Below, piece by piece: positions 47,390 through 55,243 of a DNA stretch of 64,000 nucleotides. The DNA comes from Sphingomonadales bacterium (GTDB lineage Bacteria; Pseudomonadota; Alphaproteobacteria; Sphingomonadales; Sphingomonadaceae). How positions within the stretch are numbered: position 1 is the stretch's first letter; the number at the start of each line of letters is the position of its first letter. Where the stretch lies: assembly GCA_016721875.1 (NCBI GenBank), contig JADKHG010000005.1, positions 144,318 to 208,317 on the forward strand. The letters run 5' to 3'. A program made the position numbers and the translations under genes. The notes beneath the pieces were generated by a model that worked only from the letters and a program-made list of their open reading frames with translations, did not search any database and was not told where the DNA came from.

Positions 47390-48151
47390 GTGTCTGTTTC
47401 AGTTAAAGATCTCATCGACGAATCGTTGAGCCATCGCGCCGTTTCTCATCCCTATTTGCAAGCGCTCGGCTCAGCTGACCTTCCCGATGTCGGTTGGGCA
47501 TTGCGCGACTTTGCCGAGCAATATTACGGCTATTCACTCCACTTCCCGCGTTATCTGACCACGGTGATTTCCAAGCTGGAAACGCCGGCTCACCGGACCA
47601 GCCTTCTGCAAAATCTGATGGAAGAATCGGGCATGTATGAAGAGGAAGAATATGCCGAACTCGCCGCTGTTGGCGTCGAACGCGAATGGATTGAGGGCGT
47701 TCCGCATCCGCAGCTGTTCCAACGCTTCCGCGAAGCCAGCGGCATAACCGCGCCCCATTCGTCCGAAGACGAAGCGATCGAGCTGGTCTGCTGGCGCGAA
47801 TCTTTCATCGCCACCCTTACCTATGGGTCAGCCGCAGAGGCGATCGGCGCATTGGGGCTGGGTACCGAGAATATCGTCAGCACCATCTACCTGCCCTTTG
47901 TCGAGGCGCTGTCCCACACCGATCTTCATTCCAGAGACACGGTTTTCTTCCCGCTGCATACGGCTGTTGATGATCATCATCAGGAGGCGCTGGAAGAAAT
48001 CTCGCTGGTCTTTGCCGCCACCCCGACCGGCAAGGGTGATCTGCGCCGGGGGATGATCAAGGCCTTGTCGCTGCGCTCATCCTTCTGGGACTGGATGTAC
48101 CAGCGCGCGCTGACCTGCCCAAGTCAAAAGGCGATGGCATTCGCCTCCTGA
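47390..48151 (+). CDS. Haem-oxygenase-like diiron protein (iron-containing redox enzyme family)
   Basis: 253 residues from a GTG at 47390, chosen because GGAGG stands four bases upstream; the frame is open earlier without such a site. Helical fold with likely metal ligands in LMEESGMYEE, VPHPQLF and HTAVDDHH (HxxxDxxH), matching the HDO/PqqC-CADD-like group that oxidises small molecules. Its partner is a cupin 44 bp downstream. No known biosynthetic neighbours identify the substrate. Confidence 0.8.
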   Translation: MSVSVKDLIDESLSHRAVSHPYLQALGSADLPDVGWALRDFAEQYYGYSLHFPRYLTTVISKLETPAHRTSLLQNLMEESGMYEEEEYAELAAVGVEREWIEGVPHPQLFQRFREASGITAPHSSEDEAIELVCWRESFIATLTYGSAAEAIGALGLGTENIVSTIYLPFVEALSHTDLHSRDTVFFPLHTAVDDHHQEALEEISLVFAATPTGKGDLRRGMIKALSLRSSFWDWMYQRALTCPSQKAMAFAS

Positions 48152-48195
48152 TCGCCTGTTTGAAATTCAATCCTGTTTATAGGGACACTCTTCCA

Positions 48196-48693
48196 ATGAA
48201 TGCCGATGTGCTGACCATCATCAAGAATATCGAGGATCGCAAACCACTCGCCACAGGCCATGCTTCGCATGAGTTTCATGTCAATCCGCTGGAAAGTCAC
48301 CGCGAGCTATATCGCAACCGGAACCCGAAACTGAACATCGACTTTTCGGTCGAGGTGCTGGATTTTCCAGGAACGCAAACCTTTGACGCGCGGATCGTGC
48401 GGATTGCGGCGGGCTGCAACAATGAAATGCACAAACACGCCCATGAATCGCTGTTTTTCATCATCAGCGGCGAGGCGGAAGTGCGCATTGGTATCGAGGC
48501 TGTCCGGGTAAATAGCGGCGGTGTCGCATTTGTCCCGCGCTGGGCGTTTCATCAAACCAGCAACATGTCGCAAACCGAAGAACTGGTCATTCTGGCGATA
48601 ACCGATTTCGCACTGACCAAGGCAGTGCTTGGCGATTATGACAAGCGAACCCGGTTAGCCGTTGAGGGCCCCGATGTCGTTGAGCATGTCTGA
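48196..48693 (+). CDS. Cupin domain protein
   Basis: 165 residues from the ATG at 48196. One beta-barrel cupin with motif 1 HKHAHESLFFIISGEAEV (His ligands and Glu) and motif 2 PRWAFHQTSN (third His), so it should bind one metal. No membrane segment. The close spacing to the diiron-protein gene suggests a joint pathway. It could be a dioxygenase, an isomerase or a ligand sensor; sequence alone does not decide. Confidence 0.82.
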   Translation: MNADVLTIIKNIEDRKPLATGHASHEFHVNPLESHRELYRNRNPKLNIDFSVEVLDFPGTQTFDARIVRIAAGCNNEMHKHAHESLFFIISGEAEVRIGIEAVRVNSGGVAFVPRWAFHQTSNMSQTEELVILAITDFALTKAVLGDYDKRTRLAVEGPDVVEHV

Positions 48694-48777
48694 CACCGGC
48701 CATTTGTTTATATTAGGGATTTCTCACGAAATCGGGCAGACCACCGCCTGAAGCGCAACCAATAGAGGAAATTTGCG

Positions 48778-49334
48778 ATGATCTGGTTCCGGTTAAGTTT
48801 GCTCGGCACTGCGGCTTTGATTGCGGTATCATTTATTGGCCGCAATCCGCGGCTGCGCAGACATTTGTCTGCCCCAGCGGTCCTGGTCCGGGCGAGGTTC
48901 AGGTCGGCACCACCGGCGGTTCGGGCGGTGTTGCGGTCATCCCGATCTGCGCATCGGACGGTAGTGCGGATTCGTCCGATGAGGGCGGCCCAGCCGACGA
49001 CGGTCCGGTTTGGGAAAGCCGCTGGGGTGCGATCGCGCGCGGCAAAGCAGGCGGATGGGGTGCCGTGACCGACATGGTGAACGAGAAAAGCGCGGCCAAA
49101 GCGGCGCTCAAGCAATGCAAAGCCACCGCCGATACCAAAAGTGCCGACTGCAAGATTTCGCTCACCTATTACGATCAATGTGTCGCCTATGTCTGGGGTT
49201 CGGCAGGGGGGGTTGCGTCAGCCGCAGTCGACCTGCCAACCGCCAGCGAGCAAGGCCTGAAAAAATGCCGCGAGACATCGAGCGACTGCGAAATCCTCTA
49301 CAGCGCGTGCAGCCTGCCACAGCGAGTCAATTAG
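48778..49334 (+). CDS. DUF4189 domain protein, secreted; frame broken near 48833
   Basis: About 185 residues. MIWFRLSLLGTAALIAVS is a signal peptide. Adding one T at 48832-48834 joins it to YWPQSAAAQTFVCPSGPGPGEV. The C-terminal DUF4189 domain has WGAIARGKAGGWGAVTDM, ALKQCKAT, SADCKISLTYYDQCVAYVW, KKCRETSSDC and ILYSACS, with paired cysteines probably forming disulfides. Function unknown. A possible role in envelope or extracellular interactions is speculation. Confidence 0.75.
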
Positions 49335-49657
49335 GGTTTGGGCGGCTTAGTATTAGGGGAGGACGAGAATTAGCGACCGGAGTCTTGAGCTTGTCGAAGG
49401 ACGCCTCAAGGTTCGCGCTGAAACGATGAAGCGCCGTTGGGCTTTGCCCGCTTTTGGCACCGGAAATGCTCGGGGCTAACGGTACAATGTAATGTCATCG
49501 TCTCAAGGCAGTTTCGGCGCCAAGTCTTAGCGCCTCTCCGACACCGGTGAAATGGAATATTTATTTTAAATATCAATGGATTAATTTTAATTGGCCTAAC
49601 CCACACCATCGTGACGATGCCGCCGTGATCGTGTCAACTTAGGCTGGCCGATACCAG
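49335..49657. other. Intergenic stretch with a half REP copy
   Basis: No gene is visible in 323 bases between two convergent genes. The segment TTGAGCTTGTCGAAGG (about 49385-49400) repeats the core of the inverted repeat at 5525-5612, as a single arm. An AT-rich patch spans about 49555-49590. No terminator or tRNA was found. Confidence 0.5.
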
Positions 49658-50052
49658 CTACCCCTCAGGCAGTGCCCTTGGCCGGTGGTTCTCATCCAGT
49701 GCAACAAATGTGAACAGCCCTTCGGTCACCTTCACCTGCTGGTCGCCGCGATCACGGGTGGCGATGACTTCCAGCCGGATCGCCATCGAGGTTCGCCCAC
49801 GCCGTTCGAGCCAGCCATAGACCGAGATGATGTCGCGCATCAGGATTGGCGCGATGAACTCCATTTTTCGATCGCCACAGTTGCGCAGGCACCTTGGCAA
49901 ATCTTGCTGGCGATGATGCCGCCGGCAATGTCCATTTGTGCCAGCACCCAGCCGCCAAAAATATGGCCGTTGGAATTGATATCCGCCGGACGCGGGCTGA
50001 CCCGCAGGATCGGGTCGTTGCGCTGATGCTCTGGCGGGGCGGCGTCGCTCAC
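49658..50052 (-). CDS. Acyl-CoA thioesterase, YciA-type hotdog; frame broken near 49866
   Basis: About 131 residues. N-terminal ILRVSPRPADINSNGHIFGGWVLAQMDIAGG has the catalytic Asp region and GG helix of YciA. The second frame gives MEFIAPILMRDIISVYGWLERRG and RLEVIATRDRG. Five A where six are needed (49864-49868) breaks the frame and, when restored, gives VAIEKMEFIAP. It hydrolyses acyl-CoA in the cytosol. Its ATG overlaps the upstream gene's stop (ATGA). Confidence 0.85.
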
Positions 50053-50342
50053 CGGTCAGCCTCATCGGCAAAGGGGTCTTCGATCGATTCGTCATGCCCG
50101 GTGCCGCTCGAAAGGAACACCAGCCCCATCAATGCCGACATGAGCATCATTGCAACCATAATTCCCAGACCGGTCGCGATATAGAAATGGATAGAGACAA
50201 AGCCATTGCGATACCAAAACAGGGTCAGTGCCGCTGTGGTGACAACCAGCGTGAAAGCGAACATCCAAGCGATCAACCGCCGATAGCGCGCCCAGGCGAG
50301 CGCGGCATAATCAGGATCATCAAGGCGCGAAGGAAGGCTCAC
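50049..50342 (-). CDS. Small membrane protein
   Basis: 97 residues with two long hydrophobic segments (LIAWMFAFTLVVTTAALTLFWY and IATGLGIMVAMMLMSALMGLVFL), a YAALAWARYRR N-terminus and an acidic C-tail. I recognise no named family, although similar proteins accompany YciA-type thioesterases in sphingomonads. Translationally coupled to the thioesterase. Confidence 0.7.
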   Translation of the reverse strand: MSLPSRLDDPDYAALAWARYRRLIAWMFAFTLVVTTAALTLFWYRNGFVSIHFYIATGLGIMVAMMLMSALMGLVFLSSGTGHDESIEDPFADEADR

Positions 50343-50404
50343 ATTTTCACCGCGGCTGCGTCTATGCTATGCACGGGGCAGAGGCAAGCAGAGAGGAGTC
50401 GCAA

Positions 50405-50833
50405 ATGACGATTGCAGCAATCCTGAAGGAGCGAAGCGGGGACATTTTCAAGGCATCAGTGGGTGAGAGCGTGCGTGATGCCGCCGCCGATCTTGCCGAA
50501 AAGCGTATTGGTGCGCTGCCGGTGGTCGAAGGGGACGCGGTTGTCGGCATATTCTCCGAACGCGACGTGATTTACGGGCTTGCACGCCAGGGGGCGTCGA
50601 TGCTCGACATGCAGGTCGGGCAAGTGATGACCGCACCCGCGATCACCGTGACCTCGGATACTCCGGTGCTTTCGGCACTTTCGCTGATGACCAAAAGGCG
50701 CATTCGCCATTTGCCGGTGGTCGATGACGGGCGGCTGGCGGGATTTGTTTCGATTGGCGATCTGGTCAAATGGCGGATCGAAAAGATCGAGGCCGAGGCA
50801 TCGGCAATGCGCGACTATATCCAGATGGCGTGA
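50405..50833 (+). CDS. CBS-domain protein
   Basis: 142 residues: two CBS motifs in tandem (SVRDAAADLAEKRIGALPVVEGDAVVGIFSERDV and DTPVLSALSLMTKRRIRHLPVVDDGRLAGFVSIGDLV). Such Bateman modules bind adenosine nucleotides. No catalytic partner domain is present. It is divergent from the small membrane protein. The ATG at 50405 has AGGAG about ten bases upstream. Confidence 0.9.
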   Translation: MTIAAILKERSGDIFKASVGESVRDAAADLAEKRIGALPVVEGDAVVGIFSERDVIYGLARQGASMLDMQVGQVMTAPAITVTSDTPVLSALSLMTKRRIRHLPVVDDGRLAGFVSIGDLVKWRIEKIEAEASAMRDYIQMA

Positions 50834-50862
50834 TTTTCGCAGGCCGTAACAATTTGTAAATC

Positions 50863-50882
50863 TGATCGAACTCCTTCGATCA
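50863..50882. promoter_or_regulatory. Perfect palindrome, candidate operator
   Basis: TGATCGAA and TTCGATCA (50863-50870, 50875-50882) flank CTCC. It lies 30 bp after the CBS stop and about 90 bp before the next gene. There is no U tail, so an operator or stabilising hairpin is more likely than a terminator. Confidence 0.35.
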
Positions 50883-50970
50883 CGGCAGGTTAATCGTTAT
50901 GGCAGTTTAAAATGATATGCAGACTCATAAACCTAGGACGTTGTGAGAAAACAGTAAGTCATCAAAGCTT

Positions 50971-52620
50971 ATGCGAATGGAGATTAGCAGATTGGGACGG
51001 TTACACATGGCAACCATGGGTTTCCGCCATAGGACGCGACGCAAAACGCCGCGCAGTCTAACCCAATGCGCGCTAGCAATATTGGCATTGCTATTCTGCA
51101 TTTTTCTAACCCCTCCCGCCGCGCACGCCCAGATCCAGCGCACGATTGTCAATGGCGGTTTCGAGGCCAATAATCCGGGCGGTGCCGGAGCCGCGACTTT
51201 TCAACTTTTCCCCAACGCCAGCGTTCCCGGTTGGGACGCGGTCGGTGGCAGCGTCGAATTGTGGGACAATAATTTCCAGAGCGTTCCCGCAGCTGAAGGC
51301 GTTGTCTTTGCCGAGCTGAATGTGAACGGTCCGGACACCTTTTACCAGAATATCTGTGTGCTTAGTGGCGACAGTTTCGCTTGGCGCTATCGGCACCGGT
51401 TCCGGGCAAGCTCACCCTCTCCGCAGACCGTCTTTTTTGAAATAGCCAATAGTTCGGCAACGGTGCTGCAATTGATCGACACGTCGTCGCTGACTTCGGC
51501 AGCCGGCGCCTGGACCACCCGATCCGGCACCGCCACCTATGCCGGGGTGAGCGGTACACAAAGGGTGCAGTTGCGAACGACGACGGCTGGCGGGGCGGGC
51601 AATTTGCTCGACGATTTCAGCATGGGGCTGAGGCCGGTGGTGGAATTGTCCACCGCTGCAACCACTGCCGACGAAGCCGCAGTTGGTCCGACACTACCCG
51701 CAATCCGGGTCAACGGAACCGTCGTGACTGCATTCACTGTCCAAGTGAGCGCAAGCGGCACTGCTACATTGGGGAGCGATTATACCACCCCGTCTGGAAC
51801 AGCGACGATCAGTGTCAATATTCCCGCAGGAACCTACGCAAATACAGATTTCCCATTGGGCATTACGATCATTCACGACGGATCGACCGAGGCTTCGGAG
51901 ACAATCCAGTTGCAATTGGCGGCGAACAATGCGGTCTATGCAAGGTCATCCACCGCGACGTGCGGCAATGCAGCGATCATCAATGCTGTGCATACAATTA
52001 CCGATACGCCCCTACCAATCGTCGCCAATCCCGACGCAGCCATAGGCGTCAATGGCTTTACCGGGGTCAGCGGGCTGTACAATGTCCTTGGCAATGACAG
52101 TTTCAATTCCGCTTTGGCGACCATCGCGCAGGTGACGATTGCGGAATTGACCGCAGCGACGCCAATCGATGGGGGACCAGTGCCAACGCTCGATACTGCA
52201 ACAGGCGCGCTGTCGGTCCCTGCGGGAACTCCGGGCGGTATCTATACGACCCTTTACCGGATCTGCGAAATAGCATTTCCCGCCAATTGCGCGACAGCGA
52301 CTGCTTCCGTCACAGTCGATTCCTATGCAGATTTACGAAACGAAATGGACCAGGCCGCAGACAGCGTTGTTTCAGGCTTGCCGACTAGTTATTCGTTGGT
52401 CGTCACCAATAGCGGGCCCTCGCGCGTAACCGGGGCCATTGTCACCGATACACCGGTCGCAGGGATAAGCTGCCCCGCCTCCAACCCAGTCAATATCAGC
52501 GGCGCTGGCATTCCACCGGGTAGCTTCACCGTCGCTGACTTGATCGGCACCGGCATCACGCTCGCGACATTATTGTCTGGACAAGCCGCGACGTTGACAT
52601 TCGACTGTGTGGTTGACTGA
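50971..52620 (+). CDS. Secreted protein with Calx-beta-like and DUF11 domains
   Basis: 549 residues. A long N-region ends in a signal peptide (LAILALLFCIFLTPPAAHAQ, cleaved near residue 54); the true start may be the ATG at 51007. Then: a jelly-roll-like domain (NGGFEANNP, residues 60-215) typical of surface or PEP-CTERM-like proteins; a Calx-beta-like repeat (residues 220-320); a cadherin-like NVLGNDSFN region; and a DUF11 repeat at the end (LVVTNSGPSRVTGAIVTD). No anchoring sequence is seen. Adhesin or matrix function is inferred. Confidence 0.75.
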   Translation: MRMEISRLGRLHMATMGFRHRTRRKTPRSLTQCALAILALLFCIFLTPPAAHAQIQRTIVNGGFEANNPGGAGAATFQLFPNASVPGWDAVGGSVELWDNNFQSVPAAEGVVFAELNVNGPDTFYQNICVLSGDSFAWRYRHRFRASSPSPQTVFFEIANSSATVLQLIDTSSLTSAAGAWTTRSGTATYAGVSGTQRVQLRTTTAGGAGNLLDDFSMGLRPVVELSTAATTADEAAVGPTLPAIRVNGTVVTAFTVQVSASGTATLGSDYTTPSGTATISVNIPAGTYANTDFPLGITIIHDGSTEASETIQLQLAANNAVYARSSTATCGNAAIINAVHTITDTPLPIVANPDAAIGVNGFTGVSGLYNVLGNDSFNSALATIAQVTIAELTAATPIDGGPVPTLDTATGALSVPAGTPGGIYTTLYRICEIAFPANCATATASVTVDSYADLRNEMDQAADSVVSGLPTSYSLVVTNSGPSRVTGAIVTDTPVAGISCPASNPVNISGAGIPPGSFTVADLIGTGITLATLLSGQAATLTFDCVVD

Positions 52621-52645
52621 ACGCAATCAGTCGCCCGTGACAGGT

Positions 52646-52674
52646 TTGACACTGAATTTTGTTCGCTTTATGTT
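52646..52674 (+). promoter_or_regulatory. Sigma-70-type promoter of GST gene
   Basis: TTGACA (52646-52651) and TATGTT (52669-52674) with a 17-nt spacer, 38 bp before the GST ATG. The -35 is consensus. A TATAAT-like hexamer at 52677 is too far from it. Confidence 0.6.
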
Positions 52675-52711
52675 CATATAATCGATTCGCTACAATTTGG
52701 GAGCTGCCGCC

Positions 52712-53341
52712 ATGTCCGACCTGTTATTTTACACAAACCCTATGTCGCGCGGTCAGATTGCCCGCTGGGCGCTGCACAAGGCAGGCGCGGAGTATGAGCA
52801 GGTATTGCTCGACTATGACGGGGCGATGAAAAGCGAGGCCTATCTTGCGATCAATCCGATGGGCAAGGTTCCAGCCATCGTCCATCGCGGACAGGTCGTC
52901 ACCGAATGCGCGGCGATCTGCGCCTATCTCGCGGATGCCTTCCCCGACGCAGGGCTCGCCCCGCAGGCGCGCGAACAGGCCGATTATTATCGCTGGCTAT
53001 TCTTTGCAGCAGGGCCGGTCGAAGCGGCGATCACCAATCGCATGTTGGGAGTTGAAGTGTCGCCCGAACGCGAAAAATCGGCAGGCTATGGCACTTATGA
53101 TCTGATGGTTTCGGTTCTCGAAAATCTGTTCAAGGACCGCAATTTTGTCTGCGGAGACCGTTTCACCGCTGCCGACGTCTATGTCGGATCGCAAGTGCTG
53201 TGGGGCGTACAGTTCGGCACGCTGCCCAAGCTGCCCGGGTTTGAGGCCTATGCTGCACGGCTGAGCGAACGCCCAGCCTATCAGGCGGCGAAGGCCATTG
53301 ACACGCAACTGATCGCCGAGGCGCAAGCCGCCAACGGCTGA
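52712..53341 (+). CDS. Glutathione S-transferase family protein
   Basis: 209 residues from the ATG at 52712. N-terminal thioredoxin fold with TNPMSRGQIARWAL, NPMGKVPAIV (cis-Pro) and VTECAAICAYLAD. Helical C-terminal domain with FVCGDRFTAADVYVGSQV. The active-site residue is likely Ser in PMSRGQ. Five codons upstream belong to the leader. A consensus-like promoter precedes it. Convergent with the lipoprotein gene. Confidence 0.88.
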   Translation: MSDLLFYTNPMSRGQIARWALHKAGAEYEQVLLDYDGAMKSEAYLAINPMGKVPAIVHRGQVVTECAAICAYLADAFPDAGLAPQAREQADYYRWLFFAAGPVEAAITNRMLGVEVSPEREKSAGYGTYDLMVSVLENLFKDRNFVCGDRFTAADVYVGSQVLWGVQFGTLPKLPGFEAYAARLSERPAYQAAKAIDTQLIAEAQAANG

Positions 53342-54121
53342 TTATTTGGTCTTTGGCGGCGTGGTTGTGGGCGCAGTCGCGGTTGGCGCAGGCGTTACCG
53401 CTGGCGTCGTGGTTGCAACCACCGGTGCAGGCTGCGGGCCATAGCGCAGGTTCCAGTCGACAATGTCGCGCTGATACTGCTCATAGGCGGCGTAGAAGCG
53501 CAGGAAAATGCCGTCGATATCGTTCAATCCGCCAATCGAATATTCGGGCAAGGCAGTCAGCGGTAGCGCAATGACTTCGCGCGATTTTGTCAGCGATGCG
53601 TTGCAATATTCGGCACGCACCGGCGGGAAAGCGAAGAAATTGTACAATTCTGTCATCCGCTGATCGCGCACGCGCAACGCATTTTGGCCGGGGTAGCGCT
53701 TGCGGAACTCATTATCGACCGCGAGGTTGGTCTGGTTGAGCCGCGATTTGTGGAGCGCGATATATCGATTGTAATTCTGCGCAATCTCGCCCCAGACAGG
53801 GCCCTGACAATTGAGCGCGGCGACGTTCAGCGCCGCACGGAAATGCCAGATCTGCTCTTCGCGCGACAGGTTGCGATTGGGCGTGATGCGCACACCATCG
53901 GCTCCGACAGCTGGCAGTTTGGTAGAGGAAGCAGCTCCGCCCGGAGGCAGCGGCATAGCGGGAGGAGGAGGAGGAGGAGCGACGACAACTGGCGGCGGCG
54001 GCGGTACGGGTATCGGCTTGGGCGCTGGCTTTGGCCCGCAGGCGGCAAGCGTGCCCAGCACGAATATGATCGACAAATCCCTACCCAGATTTTTCCGCTC
54101 CACCAATCCCGCTCCCACCAT
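53342..54121 (-). CDS. Lipoprotein of unknown function with Pro-rich segments
   Basis: 259 residues from the ATG at 54121. Lipobox LAAC (FVLGTLAACGPKP). A Pro-rich spacer (PVPPPPPVVVAPPPPPP) follows, then a helical domain with LSREEQIWHFRAALNVAALNCQG, NYNRYIALHKSRLNQTN and RAEYCNASL, ending in a Thr/Pro/Ala-rich tail. Probable lipid-anchored cell-envelope protein, found in sphingomonads; role unknown. The two Cys suggest a disulfide. Confidence 0.7.
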   Translation of the reverse strand: MVGAGLVERKNLGRDLSIIFVLGTLAACGPKPAPKPIPVPPPPPVVVAPPPPPPAMPLPPGGAASSTKLPAVGADGVRITPNRNLSREEQIWHFRAALNVAALNCQGPVWGEIAQNYNRYIALHKSRLNQTNLAVDNEFRKRYPGQNALRVRDQRMTELYNFFAFPPVRAEYCNASLTKSREVIALPLTALPEYSIGGLNDIDGIFLRFYAAYEQYQRDIVDWNLRYGPQPAPVVATTTPAVTPAPTATAPTTTPPKTK

Positions 54122-54201
54122 GATCGAAAATATGTCTGAAACCGCCTTCAACACATTGCTGTGCAAAAATAAAGCGCAGATCGTTGAACGGGCCATGAAT
54201 A

Positions 54202-54227
54202 AGGCCCGGCAGTTTCCCACCGGGCCT
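54202..54227 (-). terminator. Terminator-like hairpin after Bax-inhibitor gene
   Basis: An 8-bp stem AGGCCCGG/CCGGGCCT (54202-54209, 54220-54227) with a 10-nt loop, read on the minus strand and followed by TATTCAT. It lies about 39 bp beyond the Bax-inhibitor stop. A palindrome (GCCGCCTAGGCGGC, 54239-54252) precedes it. Confidence 0.5.
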
Positions 54228-54265
54228 CATCAAGCCAAGCCGCCTAGGCGGCCTTGCGCTTTGGT

Positions 54266-55003
54266 TCAGTCGTCGCCGTCGAGGAAGCTCAGCAGGAACT
54301 GGAACATGTTCACGAAATCGAGATACAGGTTCAACGCGCTCATGATTGCCATTTTGCCAAGCGATTCATGGCCGGCAAAAGCCACATATTCGCTCTTGAT
54401 CCGCTGCGTGTCATACGCCGTCAGGCCAGCAAAGATCAGCACGCCCAGCGCACTGATCACCATTTGCATGGTCGATGAACCCAGAAACAGATTCACAACC
54501 ATCGCGAGCAAAAGCCCGACAACGCCCATGATCAGAAAGCTGCCCCAGCCGGTCAGGTCTTTCTTGGTGGTATAACCCCACAGGCTGAGCGACAGGAAGG
54601 CTGCTGCGGTGATGAAAAAAGTCCGCGCGATCGATTCGCCTGAAAAGACAAGGAAAATCGAAGACATGGACAGCCCCATGACCGTCGCAAAAGCCCAAAA
54701 TGCCACCTGCAATCCACCGGTCGTCATTTTGTGCGCACGAGCGCCGATGAGGAAGATGAACGCCAAAGGCGCGAACATCAGCACGTAGCGCAGCGGTGTC
54801 GACAACACTTGTAAGGCCAGCCCGGACTGGGCAAATACCAACGCAATGATGCCGGTCAGCAGCACTGCCGACGCCATATAGTTGTAAACCTTAAGCATGT
54901 GGGACCGCAGCCCCTGGTCGATCGCGGCCGAACCGATAGCACGGCCATCGACCGTTACCCCCGCATTATTCGGGGCAATTCGTGGATCAGGCCATTCAGC
55001 CAT
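54266..55003 (-). CDS. Bax inhibitor-1 family membrane protein
   Basis: 245 residues with seven hydrophobic helices. Family motifs: MSMSSIFLVFSGESIARTFFITAAAFLSLSLWGY in the middle and AYDTQRIKSEY near the end, matching the YccA/BsYetJ group (pH-gated ion leak or FtsH-interacting protein). The basic-acid pair region LNLYLDFVNMF closes the protein. Monocistronic by appearance. Function in this bacterium is not shown by the context. Confidence 0.92.
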   Translation of the reverse strand: MAEWPDPRIAPNNAGVTVDGRAIGSAAIDQGLRSHMLKVYNYMASAVLLTGIIALVFAQSGLALQVLSTPLRYVLMFAPLAFIFLIGARAHKMTTGGLQVAFWAFATVMGLSMSSIFLVFSGESIARTFFITAAAFLSLSLWGYTTKKDLTGWGSFLIMGVVGLLLAMVVNLFLGSSTMQMVISALGVLIFAGLTAYDTQRIKSEYVAFAGHESLGKMAIMSALNLYLDFVNMFQFLLSFLDGDD

Positions 55004-55243
55004 GATGAAAGTCTCCTCAAATCAGCGGCACCATAGCCGCTTGAGTGTAATATCGGATGAAAGCGGTAAGATTTCAAGTGAAAGTGGACGGTGTCATATT
55101 CCGAAAAAGGGCATCAAGCCGAATATGGAAATGTAAAATTGCAGGGCTAGCCAATTTATCACTTCCAAAAGAATAGGCCCAATCTAATCTGCTCTCGCAT
55201 TTGGAAGGTGAAGAACAGGTGAAGACGTTTGGGGAGGGGTGTT

